A DNA stretch of 64,000 nucleotides from Paracoccus amoyensis (GTDB lineage: Bacteria; Pseudomonadota; Alphaproteobacteria; Rhodobacterales; Rhodobacteraceae). This document shows positions 45,369 through 54,050 of the stretch, one piece after another. The notes beneath the pieces are model-generated. The model ran no database searches. It had not been told where the DNA came from and saw only the letters and a list, made by a program, of their open reading frames with translations. The translations under genes and the position numbers were made by a program. The DNA is taken from positions 62,001 through 126,000 of the forward strand of contig NZ_JACOQL010000002.1 of the NCBI RefSeq assembly GCF_014490725.1. Reading direction: 5' to 3'. How positions within the stretch are numbered: position 1 is the stretch's first letter; every line of letters begins with the position of its first letter.

Positions 45369-47053
45369 TCGGCAGCGGTCCTTTCGGCCAGGAAATCCTC
45401 GGCCGGGGGCAGCTTATCCCCTGTCAGTCGCGGCTGCAGCCCGGAATTGCGCAACTGGCGCAACATCCTGGCCAGCCCGGACAGGCTTCGCATTTCGGGC
45501 ATGTCGATCACGGGGCGTGCCTGCGGATCGATGGGACGCAGAAAGTCGTTCAGGATCGAGCGTGGACTGACAAGAAAATCGCCCAGATCATACATGTCGA
45601 CCCGCGCCTTGACCCAGACAGAGTTCAGGATGGCAAGCTGCTCCAGCTCGGTCCGCTGCAACAGCGCAAAAACGCGTCGGATATCATCAAACGGCATTTC
45701 CGAATGCAGCAGCGGCAATGCCCAGGCCCCTGTCACCACCAGCATCCGTGCATTGGGATCTGTCGCCATGAACCAGCTCAGCGCCTGATTGTCGCGGGGG
45801 CTGAACTGAAACATCTGGGTCCGGTTCGTGATACGGATCAGCGCGGCCAGAAAACCCTTGGGATCACGGTCCCGGGCCAGGATATTGGTTGGCAGCGCCC
45901 CCGGTCCGATGACAGGTCGGCCTTTAAACTCTACCATTTCCGGACCAAGAATATGACCGTGAACATCCGCCTGAACATGGCGGGACAGCCATGTCTCGAA
46001 CCCCGGGTAAAGATCGCTTAGCCCTTGAAACAGCACATATGGTTCAGACGTCTTGCCATTTTCGGCGTCCTTTTTGGGAAAACGGCTTTGCATATACAGA
46101 CCCGGCCGGCCAAGGGTTCTGCGGCGAACGACGTCATTGATCAGCGTATCGAAGCGGCTGCGTTGCGGCAGGCTTACATCGGGATAATCGCCAACCGGAC
46201 GGGGAAAATGCGCAAGCAGCTTTGCCGCACCGGGCCAGACCTTGCGCGCGACAAAGCAATATGTGCTGGCAAGTGCTGCAATGTGATCGTCATAAAGTTG
46301 ATAGGGGCGACCTGCATGGTCAAACTTGGCCAGAGTCAATGACCGGCTTTCGATCTTGGGGGAATGGCGGCGGACCAGGGTCTGAAAATAGCTTTCGTCA
46401 GGAATCCAGCTTAGTCGGAAATATCGATCGAATTCCTTTCGACGGGGGTCATTCAAAATCGCGCGCAGCGTCGTGGCGGTCAGGCACCACCACTGAGATC
46501 CCAAATGCGGCCAGATCCCTTTGGGAATCCGCCGGCTGATCTTGTAACGCCGCTGGAAATTGGTGAACCGATCAAACAACCGCCTTCGCTTGCGCCAGTC
46601 AAAGGGGAAATACAGGGTAAACCTTTCCTCATTCAGGCCGCCAACAGTCCATCCGACATCATGGGCCGTCACGCTTTCAATGTGATCGCAACGCGGATCA
46701 AGTGCCAGATAGGCACAAAGGTCCGCAATCGGACGCAACGGCAGGCAAGAGCCAGAGCACAGATAGACATGCGTGATATCGGGGAATTGCGCCAACAGGG
46801 CACCGGCCGCATCCTGTGTTGCTTTCACAAGGCTGAAGCGGCCCCAGGAACATCGTGTCCGCGGCGTATAGATGATATCATCCACGTCCTGCAAAGCAGT
46901 CTTGAAGCTGCGGACCGATTTATCCGTGACCTTGGCATCAATATGAACGGCGACCCTTGCGCCCCCTTTGGCCCAGATCTGTGCCATATGGGCAGCCGTA
47001 TCCAGATCGCTATGACATAACAGGATCACCCCAAGTCGGACCTGCCGGTTCAT
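45365..47053 (-). CDS. Core-2/I-branching (GT14-like) glycosyltransferase with DUF5928-like C-terminal region
   Basis: A 562-residue protein. The first ~270 residues resemble beta-1,6-N-acetylglucosaminyltransferases (VILLCHSDLDTAAHMAQIW, YLCSGSCLPLRPI, HLGSQWWCLT, SWIPDESYFQTL). The remaining ~290 residues resemble the DUF5928 region seen with this enzyme in Rhodobacteraceae, with no known function. The ATG at 47053 overlaps the upstream gene's stop (ATGA), and the sulfotransferase gene overlaps its own stop, giving a coupled three-gene set. Confidence 0.75.
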   Translation of the reverse strand: MNRQVRLGVILLCHSDLDTAAHMAQIWAKGGARVAVHIDAKVTDKSVRSFKTALQDVDDIIYTPRTRCSWGRFSLVKATQDAAGALLAQFPDITHVYLCSGSCLPLRPIADLCAYLALDPRCDHIESVTAHDVGWTVGGLNEERFTLYFPFDWRKRRRLFDRFTNFQRRYKISRRIPKGIWPHLGSQWWCLTATTLRAILNDPRRKEFDRYFRLSWIPDESYFQTLVRRHSPKIESRSLTLAKFDHAGRPYQLYDDHIAALASTYCFVARKVWPGAAKLLAHFPRPVGDYPDVSLPQRSRFDTLINDVVRRRTLGRPGLYMQSRFPKKDAENGKTSEPYVLFQGLSDLYPGFETWLSRHVQADVHGHILGPEMVEFKGRPVIGPGALPTNILARDRDPKGFLAALIRITNRTQMFQFSPRDNQALSWFMATDPNARMLVVTGAWALPLLHSEMPFDDIRRVFALLQRTELEQLAILNSVWVKARVDMYDLGDFLVSPRSILNDFLRPIDPQARPVIDMPEMRSLSGLARMLRQLRNSGLQPRLTGDKLPPAEDFLAERTAAE

Positions 47054-48078
47054 GCCCAGTTGCCCCGCGAGATCAGGCCAAGTTCCTCTAACTGCCGCCA
47101 ATCCCGGTATTCGCGCGACTCCTCGCACCATAGCTGCGTGCCGGATTGCAGGCCTGCGTGATAGGCGTGATATTCCTGACTGTTGGAATAGTGCTGTTTT
47201 CGATCCAGCTCCTCGGCGGATTTTGTGGCGAATGTCGACAGGAATTTGGCATGCAGCAGACAGCCCGAGAAAGTCTCTCCTCCATCCTCGTCATAAACCT
47301 GGTTCAAGCCTTTCGGCAGCAACATATGCGTGGAACTGACATAGACAAAACGTCGGTTCCATTTCACCAGGGGGATCTTGTTCAGCGCCGGGCCTGACAA
47401 GGGATTATCGGCAAAGAAGGTGCGGGTTCGCGGACCGCCCTGTATCCACAGATTCTGGTAAAACCTGTTTTTCTGAATCGTGTAATTGGCCGGATCGAAC
47501 CAGCGCGCGATGTCAAAGGGGTTCTGTCCCTCGCGATAGATCTGACCATCGACAGCCCCTTTCGGATACATATCCAGCAACATGCCGGAAACCGACCGAC
47601 TGCCGGTCGCCTGCATCCAGCTGGTCAACGCATGCAGCGGCCGCGTATCCCAATGCGGATAGATCAGAAATTCATCCGGATCGACGGTTAGGCACCAGTG
47701 CGTGTGACCAAAGCGGAACAGAAGCCAATTGATCCAATCCATGCCAAAGCGCGATTTCTTGTAGCTGGCATTCGTATACCACAGAGAGACATCCTCCTGA
47801 GATGCCAGATAGCTGTTGCTGCCATCATCACTGTCATTATCGACGATCAGGAAATGATCGACGCCAAGATTGCGATAATATTTCAGAAAATACGGCAGCC
47901 GGACCCGTTCATTGCGTAATGTGACAAATGCAAGGATGTCGCGCTTGCCAATCATATGGGTGCGGTCGATCACGGGCCGCAATTGCTTGCGGCGCCGGAT
48001 AGCGCGCGCAAGCAGCAATTGTCGCAAAGCCCTGCGACGAATTTGGACGGGCCAACGGATCCGCTTCAGGCCAAGCAT
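47050..48078 (-). CDS. Glycosyltransferase, GT2-like (Glyco_tranf_2_4), downstream paralogue
   Basis: A 342-residue protein of the Glyco_tranf_2_4/GT92-like family. The nucleotide-sugar domain is near FVTLRNERVRLPYFLKYY and DHFLIVDNDSDDGS, with the DxD-type metal site DPDEFLIYP. A second, closely related gene lies 62 bases upstream. The C-terminal third (NKIPLVKWNRRFVYVSSTH, LLHAKFLSTF) also matches its neighbour. The basic N-terminus has no signal. Presumably adds a sugar to surface polysaccharide. Confidence 0.82.
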   Translation of the reverse strand: MLGLKRIRWPVQIRRRALRQLLLARAIRRRKQLRPVIDRTHMIGKRDILAFVTLRNERVRLPYFLKYYRNLGVDHFLIVDNDSDDGSNSYLASQEDVSLWYTNASYKKSRFGMDWINWLLFRFGHTHWCLTVDPDEFLIYPHWDTRPLHALTSWMQATGSRSVSGMLLDMYPKGAVDGQIYREGQNPFDIARWFDPANYTIQKNRFYQNLWIQGGPRTRTFFADNPLSGPALNKIPLVKWNRRFVYVSSTHMLLPKGLNQVYDEDGGETFSGCLLHAKFLSTFATKSAEELDRKQHYSNSQEYHAYHAGLQSGTQLWCEESREYRDWRQLEELGLISRGNWA

Positions 48079-48140
48079 CTTGGATTCGCTTCAGTGCAGG
48101 CGGTTGAAATTCGTATCATCCTCTAAAGAAATGCAGGTTG

Positions 48141-49214
48141 TCAGCGGTTTTGCAATTCGGTTTTTGCTGCGGCCCAATCTGCCCCTCCCATCAAGCCTAA
48201 ATTGACCAACTGCTGCCACCCCTCATACCGATGCGACTGTTGATGCCACAGGATCGGCGCCAGTGTCAGTTCCTCATGGTAAGCACGATAAGTTTCGGGG
48301 TCGTTAAAATGCTGCCTCCGCGAAAGCTCTTCGATCGAGCGGCTGATGATCCGGGGCAGAAATTTGGCGTGTAATAGCACACCCGACAATCGCGGGTCGC
48401 CCGGTCCGTCATAGACATCATTCATGTCTGGCGGCAGCATCGAATGGGTCGAATTCACATAGGCATACCGCCAGTTCCAGCGGATCAGCGGCAATTTGTT
48501 GAGGGTTGGCGCACGTTCAGGATTGTCATGGAAAAACACGCGCTGACGCACACCGCCCTGGACCCAACGGTTGCGCTTGGGTGGCACGATCTGACTGTGA
48601 TAGGGGCCAGGGTCGAACCATTTCAGGCGCTCGGTGATCGGGGCGTCACTGGCGGCTTCGGCGGTGTCCAGCGGACCCTTGGGATAAAGATCCAGCATCA
48701 GCGCCCCAATTCCCGGAATGCCCCGGCCGTCCAGATAGCTGGTCAGCTCGCGTAGGCCGCGTGCATTCCAATCGGGGTAGATCAGAAATTCATCCGCATC
48801 GACGGTGACACACCAATGGTCATGACCGTGCCGCATCAGCAGCGCGGTCAGCCAATCCATGCCAAAGCGGGTGTCGCGATAATTGCCGGGCGCGGACCAG
48901 GCCGAAACGTCCGGCTGATCGCACAGGAACCGGGGCGATCCATCGTCACTGCCATTATCGACAATCAGAAAATGATCGACACCCAACCTGCGATAATGGT
49001 CCAGAAAGGCGGGTAAAAGCGCCCCCTCATTCCGGATCACCGCAAAGCACAATATTGCATCGGGCGCTATCGCCCCTGTCCTGTCAGCCAATGCGACCAG
49101 ATCGCGTCCGGCGCGAAGACCGCGCCACAGAAATTCCCGACGCTTCCAGCGCAACCGATAGCTTAGCCACAGCTGCCCGGTTTTGGTCTTACGCCAGTCG
49201 CGCGACCGGCTCAC
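48141..49214 (-). CDS. Glycosyltransferase, GT2-like (Glyco_tranf_2_4), upstream paralogue
   Basis: A 357-residue paralogue of the next gene, with FAVIRNEGALLPAFLDHYRR, DHFLIVDNGSDDGS and DADEFLIYP. The start is not obvious: the frame opens far into galE. I prefer the GTG at 49214, which overlaps the galE stop by 4 bases (GTGA); the nearest ATG (49247) would overlap galE by 37 bases. With this start the protein begins SRSRDWRKTKTGQ, a basic segment as in the paralogue. Sugar donor and acceptor unknown. Confidence 0.78.
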   Translation of the reverse strand: MSRSRDWRKTKTGQLWLSYRLRWKRREFLWRGLRAGRDLVALADRTGAIAPDAILCFAVIRNEGALLPAFLDHYRRLGVDHFLIVDNGSDDGSPRFLCDQPDVSAWSAPGNYRDTRFGMDWLTALLMRHGHDHWCVTVDADEFLIYPDWNARGLRELTSYLDGRGIPGIGALMLDLYPKGPLDTAEAASDAPITERLKWFDPGPYHSQIVPPKRNRWVQGGVRQRVFFHDNPERAPTLNKLPLIRWNWRYAYVNSTHSMLPPDMNDVYDGPGDPRLSGVLLHAKFLPRIISRSIEELSRRQHFNDPETYRAYHEELTLAPILWHQQSHRYEGWQQLVNLGLMGGADWAAAKTELQNR

Positions 49215-50197
49215 GCTTGGTAATGGCCATTCTGATGCCAACGCCATGCATCGCGGATCATCTGTTTCATGGTCGAGCGATCCGGCGTCCAGCCCAATTC
49301 GGCCTTGGCGCGCGTGCTGCCGCAAACCAGCTTGACCGCATCGCCACCCCGACGCGGGCCATCCTGCATCGGCACATCGCGATTGGTGACATGACGTGTT
49401 GCATCGACCACTTCCCGAACCGAGAAACCGTCGCCCGTGCCAAGGCAAAAGACCCGGCTGCCCCTCTCCGCCCGCAGCCATTCCAGCCCCTTCACATGGG
49501 CATCGACCAGATCCATCACATGGACATAGTCGCGGATACAGGTGCCATCCGGCGTCGGGTAATCGGTGCCATGGATCGTCAACGCGGCACGTTTACCATC
49601 CACCGCATCAAGGATCAGCGGGATCAGATGGGTTTCGGGACGGTGATATTCGCCAACCTCGGCATCCGGATCGGCACCCGCCACGTTGAAATAGCGAAAG
49701 ATCACACTGTTCAGCCCATGCGAGGCGCGGAAATCGGTCAGCATATCCTCGATCGCGCGCTTGCTGGCACCATAGGCGTTCAGTGGCGCTTGCGGGGTAT
49801 CTTCGTCCAGCACGTCGCCGTCGCGGTCCCCATAGGTTGCGCAGGTCGAACTGAACACGAAATTCAGGCAATCCGCATCAATCGCGGCCTCAATCAGATT
49901 CAGCGACCCGCTGACATTGTTGCGCCAGTATTTGCCGGGTTCGGCCATCGCCTCACCCACCTGACTTAGCGCAGCAAAATGCAGAACCGCCACTGGCCGA
50001 TGTTCTGCAAATGCAGCATCCAGCGCCGCGCGGTCCAACAGATCAGCCTGCACCAGCGGGCCGAATTTGACCGCATCGCGCCAACCCGTGGAAAGATTGT
50101 CCAGCGTGACCGGTATATATCCGGCAGCCGCCAACGCCTTGCAAGCATGCGAGCCGATATAGCCCGCACCCCCGGTTACCAGAACTTTTTCAGACAT
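49211..50197 (-). CDS. galE: UDP-glucose 4-epimerase
   Basis: A 328-residue short-chain dehydrogenase-type epimerase that interconverts UDP-glucose and UDP-galactose. NAD-binding TGGAGYIG (8-15), FSSTCATYG and the catalytic pair Tyr142/Lys146 in YGASK are present. It follows galU by 15 bases that contain a 12-base tandem duplication, and overlaps the following glycosyltransferase start. Gene order galU-galE fits one polysaccharide operon. Confidence 0.93.
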   Translation of the reverse strand: MSEKVLVTGGAGYIGSHACKALAAAGYIPVTLDNLSTGWRDAVKFGPLVQADLLDRAALDAAFAEHRPVAVLHFAALSQVGEAMAEPGKYWRNNVSGSLNLIEAAIDADCLNFVFSSTCATYGDRDGDVLDEDTPQAPLNAYGASKRAIEDMLTDFRASHGLNSVIFRYFNVAGADPDAEVGEYHRPETHLIPLILDAVDGKRAALTIHGTDYPTPDGTCIRDYVHVMDLVDAHVKGLEWLRAERGSRVFCLGTGDGFSVREVVDATRHVTNRDVPMQDGPRRGGDAVKLVCGSTRAKAELGWTPDRSTMKQMIRDAWRWHQNGHYQA

Positions 50198-50198
50198 T

Positions 50199-50222
50199 GA
50201 TTATTCCGCAGATTATTCCGCA
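50199..50222. repeat. 12-base tandem duplication at the galU/galE junction
   Basis: GATTATTCCGCA occurs twice in a row (50199-50210 and 50211-50222). On the minus strand the first-transcribed copy holds the galU stop codon (TAA at 50215-50213), and the second lies between that stop and the galE ATG, placing GCGGAA as a possible ribosome site about 7 bases before the galE start. Confidence 0.85.
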
Positions 50223-51109
50223 GCGCGGCGCATCGACATCAGGTCATGCAGATATTCGCCGAATTCCTGCGCCAGTTCGGGGCGGTCCAGACCAAATGCC
50301 ACGGTTGCCTGCAAGAAGCCTGCCTTTGACCCGCAGTCAAAACGCTGGCCACGGAAGCGCAAACCGAAAACATCGCGACCGGCTGCAATATCGTCCGCGA
50401 TTGCATCGGTCAGCTGGATTTCACCACCCGAGCCGGCCCGCAATTTATTCAGGTTCTGCATCACGGTCGGCGCAAGGATATAGCGGCCGATCACTGCAAG
50501 GTTTGACGGCGCGGTTCCCGGTGCGGGTTTTTCGACCATCCCCTTGACCTTGACCACCGCGCCCATATCCTCGGACACGTCCAGCACACCGTAAGCGGAC
50601 GCCTTTTCCGGCGCGACTTCCATGGTCGCAACCATGCTGCCCCCGGTTTCGGCATGGGCTTCGATCATCTGCTGCAAGCAGGGCGGCTCGCCCATGATGA
50701 CGTCGTCGGTCAGAATGACGGCAAAAGGCTCATCATCAGCAACCAGACGGCGCCCGCACCAGACCGCGTGACCAAGGCCAAGCGCCTTGTGTTGACGGAT
50801 ATAGGCAATGGCGCCCGATTCCATATTGGTGCCACGCAGCGTTTCCAAAAGCTCGTTCTTGCCAGCTTTCTTAAGGCTGGATTCCAGCTCATGTGCGTGG
50901 TCGAAATAATCCTCGAGCGCGCCCTTGCCACGCGAGGTCACAAAGATAAATTCGGTAATCCCGGCGGCACGCGCTTCGTCGATCGCATACTGGATTAGCG
51001 GACGGTCAACCAGCGTCATGATTTCTTTAGGAATGCTTTTGGTCGCAGGCAAAAAGCGCGTCCCCAAGCCCGCCACCGGAAAAATGGCTTTTGTTACCGT
51101 GCGACTCAT
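50213..51109 (-). CDS. galU: UTP-glucose-1-phosphate uridylyltransferase
   Basis: A 298-residue GalU that makes UDP-glucose. The N-terminal pyrophosphorylase motif is FPVAGLGTRFLPATKSIPKE, and the LVDRPLIQYAIDEA, AVILTDDVIMGEP and EKPAPGTAPSNLAVIGRY blocks are typical. It starts the galU-galE-glycosyltransferase set. The 198-base spacer upstream, AT-rich near 51170-51220, should hold the promoter. Confidence 0.95.
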   Translation of the reverse strand: MSRTVTKAIFPVAGLGTRFLPATKSIPKEIMTLVDRPLIQYAIDEARAAGITEFIFVTSRGKGALEDYFDHAHELESSLKKAGKNELLETLRGTNMESGAIAYIRQHKALGLGHAVWCGRRLVADDEPFAVILTDDVIMGEPPCLQQMIEAHAETGGSMVATMEVAPEKASAYGVLDVSEDMGAVVKVKGMVEKPAPGTAPSNLAVIGRYILAPTVMQNLNKLRAGSGGEIQLTDAIADDIAAGRDVFGLRFRGQRFDCGSKAGFLQATVAFGLDRPELAQEFGEYLHDLMSMRRAAE

Positions 51110-51307
51110 TTCGTAGACACCTTCATATTCAACCTCATGGCCTCAGCACCTGTCTGCGGCAGACCGGAGATAACGCCTAAACTATAAATTAGCTTCACTC
51201 TACCGCGAATAAATTACATCGGTCGGCGGGTTCGCGCCAACCCTAACCGAACCGTCATCGCAAAAACCTGAACAAAAATGTGCATATCAGCAAAATTTGC
51301 CGAATGC

Positions 51308-52108
51308 TCAGTCCAGACTCATCTGTTGCATCATCGCCTCTAGCCGGGGAACGTCTTCGGGATTGTTCAATTCCCAAAACTGTCGCCCACGCGATTCGAC
51401 CTCGACGCACAGGATTTGGCGGCCACGCTCCAGGAACCGTAGCTGTTCAAGCCCTTCCAACTTTTCCAGAATTCCTTCATCCCAGGTAGGATAGGCCGCC
51501 AGGGCTTCCGGCCGATAGGCATAGACACCAACATGGTGGAACACCGGGCTGGGCTCGTCATCCGCGAATTCGCCCGCAGCATAGGGGATCACTTCTTTCG
51601 AGAAATACAGCCCCTGCTTGTCATGGCCGAAAACTGCCGTCGTGCCACCGACGCGACCCGCTCGGCGGTCCGCAATCAGGTCGGCACGCATCCGCCCCGA
51701 GGCGCGCAGAACCGGGGTCGCAACCTCGGCCTTGGGCGCATTGCGCAGACCCGCCACCAGATCTTCGACAAACCATGCCGGAGTCAGGGGGGCATCGCCT
51801 TGCAGGTTCACGACGATCTCTGGGGTGAGGCCCAGATTGGCAACCGTTTCGGCGCAGCGCTCGGTGCCATTGCGGCAATTGGGGCTGGTCATCACGACCT
51901 CGGCCCCGAAGCCTTCGGCATGTTCGCGAATCCGGTCGTCATCGGTCGCGACCACGACCCGATCAACGCCCTTGACCGCCATTGCGGCATCCCAACTGCG
52001 CCGGATCAGGCTGCGCGCCTGACCCGATGCGCCGCGCAGTTCAACCAATGGCTTGCCCGGATAGCGGGTCGAGGCAAAGCGTGCCGGAATGGCAATCAGA
52101 ACTGACAT
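51308..52108 (-). CDS. kdsB: 3-deoxy-manno-octulosonate cytidylyltransferase
   Basis: A 266-residue CMP-Kdo synthetase. IPARFASTRYPGKPLV is the family N-terminus; VVATDDDRI, VVNLQGDAPL and HHVGVYAYRPEAL follow. It activates Kdo for lipopolysaccharide or for the Kdo linker of capsules. It is 1 base after cysQ, so the two are co-transcribed. Some positions differ from classical KdsB (for example LRGASGQARSLIRRSWDAA), as in the capsule-type (KpsU) and alphaproteobacterial forms. Confidence 0.88.
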   Translation of the reverse strand: MSVLIAIPARFASTRYPGKPLVELRGASGQARSLIRRSWDAAMAVKGVDRVVVATDDDRIREHAEGFGAEVVMTSPNCRNGTERCAETVANLGLTPEIVVNLQGDAPLTPAWFVEDLVAGLRNAPKAEVATPVLRASGRMRADLIADRRAGRVGGTTAVFGHDKQGLYFSKEVIPYAAGEFADDEPSPVFHHVGVYAYRPEALAAYPTWDEGILEKLEGLEQLRFLERGRQILCVEVESRGRQFWELNNPEDVPRLEAMMQQMSLD

Positions 52109-52109
52109 C

Positions 52110-52907
52110 TTATTCTTTCACCAGCAGGACACCGGGGGCAAAGGCAATGAAGAACGGGTTTTCAAAGCCCGGTTTGCCATAGGCCAATGGCGTGTGATCA
52201 TCAAAACGAATAACCAGTCCGCCAGCACCACGCAGCACCGCGTCGCCTGCTGCCGTGTCCCATTCCATCGTGCGGCCAAGGCGCGGATACAGATCCGCCT
52301 CGCCCGTCGCGACCAGACAGAATTTCAGCGAGGAACCGGCGCTGGTCATGTCGCGAACGCCATATCGGGCAATATAATTGTCCGTCGCAGCATCGCGATG
52401 CGATTTCGATGCGACCACCATCAGCCCCCGGTTATCCGGCACGGGATTGACACCAATCGGGCTGGTTTCGCCGGGTTGGTCACCAAATGGCCCCTTTTCT
52501 TCGACCGAGCGGCCATCGGCGGTGGTGTAGAACAGACGGCCCTTGGCCGGGGCGTAAACGACCCCGCGCAGCGGGACGCCATCTTCGACATAAGCGATAT
52601 TGACCGTGAAATCGCCGCGGCGCTGGACGAATTCCTTGGTGCCATCCAGCGGATCGACAATCAGAAATGTCTTGGCGGCCATCGCATGCGTAGACGATTG
52701 TTCTTCTGTCACCAGCGCAACATCGGGAAAGGCCTGCCGCAGGCCAGCAGAGATCAGCGCATCCGCCGCCTCGTCAGCCGCCGTCACCGGCGAGTCGTCC
52801 GATTTGGCGCGAACATCAAAGTCATCGGCGCCGTAAATTTCCATGATCTTCTCACCGGCCTGCAGCGCCAGACGGCGCATCTCGGTGGTCAATCGATCAA
52901 ATTCCAT
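52110..52907 (-). CDS. cysQ: 3'(2'),5'-bisphosphate nucleotidase CysQ
   Basis: A 265-residue inositol monophosphatase-family enzyme that hydrolyses PAP (3'-phosphoadenosine 5'-phosphate) to AMP. The metal-binding motifs VDPLDGTKEFV and SSLKFCLVATGEADLYPR with WDTAAGDAVLRGAGG are complete. It heads the minus-strand run cysQ-kdsB-(gap)-galU-galE-glycosyltransferases-sulfotransferase. PAP is the by-product of sulfotransferase reactions with PAPS, which fits the sulfotransferase in the same region. Confidence 0.92.
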   Translation of the reverse strand: MEFDRLTTEMRRLALQAGEKIMEIYGADDFDVRAKSDDSPVTAADEAADALISAGLRQAFPDVALVTEEQSSTHAMAAKTFLIVDPLDGTKEFVQRRGDFTVNIAYVEDGVPLRGVVYAPAKGRLFYTTADGRSVEEKGPFGDQPGETSPIGVNPVPDNRGLMVVASKSHRDAATDNYIARYGVRDMTSAGSSLKFCLVATGEADLYPRLGRTMEWDTAAGDAVLRGAGGLVIRFDDHTPLAYGKPGFENPFFIAFAPGVLLVKE

Positions 52908-53036
52908 TCAATTTTCCCTTCACGGCAAGCAACAAGCCGGGTCAGCGCGATTGTCGCGCGGGCTGGACTCTTTTATGCTAGGCCAAAGCGGCAACGGCAA
53001 GAACCCGGTCGCAGCAACCCGCACGGAGCGTGGCAT

Positions 53037-53858
53037 TTGTTCGTTCAACGCCGAAATCAGAATTTTGTTCAGGCGGCTGGAACAACACTGGCGCTGATCT
53101 ACCACCAAACGGTCTATAATCTGCGAACCGAACACCGGAACGCGATTGTCGGTCTGCTGCTGACGATCCTGCAATCTGCGATCTTCCTGATGGCATTCCT
53201 GCTGATCTATTTCATCATGGGCATCCGAAACTCGCCCATCCGCGGCGATTTCATGATGTATATGATGAGCGGGATTTTCCTGTTCATGGTCCATGTCCAG
53301 ACAGCCGGCGCGGTATCGGGGAGCCATTCGATCACCGGCGCATTGAACAAACACCAGCCGCTCAGCCCCGCCATCCTGATCGCCTCATCGGCGTTGGCGG
53401 TTCTGTATCGCCAGACGATCAGTTGCGTTGCCATTTTGTGGCTGTATCACGTTCTGGTCGCGCCGGTGACGGTGGAAAACTGGCCCGGCGTGCTGGCCAT
53501 GTATCTGCTGGCCTGGTTTTCGGGCCTGTGCATGGGGCTGGTCTTTCTGGGCATCCGTCCCTGGAGCCCGCGCGGGTCAAAGATCCTGACCACGGTCTTT
53601 CAGCGGATCAACATGTTCGGTTCGGGCAAGATGTTCGTCGCGAACCTGATCCCCAATGCCTTCATCATGTGGTTTCTGTGGAACCCGCTATTTCATGTCA
53701 TCGACCAGACGCGAGGTTTCGTCTTTATCAATTACAGCCCGCACAAGACCGATCCCTATTACGCCATCTGGTTTTCGCTGGCGACGATGATGGTCGGGCT
53801 GCTGATCAACTTCACAACGCGGAAATACGAATCGATCAGCTGGACCGCAGGCGAATAG
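53037..53858 (+). CDS. Polysaccharide ABC exporter permease (ABC-2/KpsM type)
   Basis: A 273-residue integral membrane protein with about six membrane helices (QSAIFLMAFLLIYFIM, SGIFLFMVHVQTAG, ILWLYHVLVAP, AMYLLAWFSGLCMGLVFLG). It resembles permeases of ABC-2 exporters for capsule or other surface polysaccharide. No ATG lies at a sensible distance. I propose TTG at 53037 because GGAG (53025-53028) lies 8 bases before it and the protein then starts FVQRRNQNFVQAAG. No ATPase partner (KpsT) is in this window. It diverges from cysQ. Confidence 0.72.
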   Translation: MFVQRRNQNFVQAAGTTLALIYHQTVYNLRTEHRNAIVGLLLTILQSAIFLMAFLLIYFIMGIRNSPIRGDFMMYMMSGIFLFMVHVQTAGAVSGSHSITGALNKHQPLSPAILIASSALAVLYRQTISCVAILWLYHVLVAPVTVENWPGVLAMYLLAWFSGLCMGLVFLGIRPWSPRGSKILTTVFQRINMFGSGKMFVANLIPNAFIMWFLWNPLFHVIDQTRGFVFINYSPHKTDPYYAIWFSLATMMVGLLINFTTRKYESISWTAGE

Positions 53859-53908
53859 ATTTCGTCGCAAAACCTTTTCATTCGGGTCAAAATTGCAGCC
53901 CTCGGGCG

Positions 53909-53936
53909 CTTGCGACCCCGGAAACCATCCCTATAT
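53909..53936 (+). promoter_or_regulatory. Heat-shock (sigma-32) promoter of dnaK
   Basis: CTTGCG at 53909-53914 and CCCTATAT at 53929-53936 are separated by 14 bases. This matches the RpoH pattern (CTTG... and CCxTATxT at 13-15 bases). It lies 115 bases before the dnaK ATG. Confidence 0.7.
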
Positions 53937-54050
53937 AAATCCACGAAGGATCGGGGCATGTCCCGAACAATTCAATCAGGATATGGACTTGGCCTCGGGG
54001 GCCATAACGGACCCGAAGCCCTGCAAAATCGCCACAAGAAGGGTTAATCT

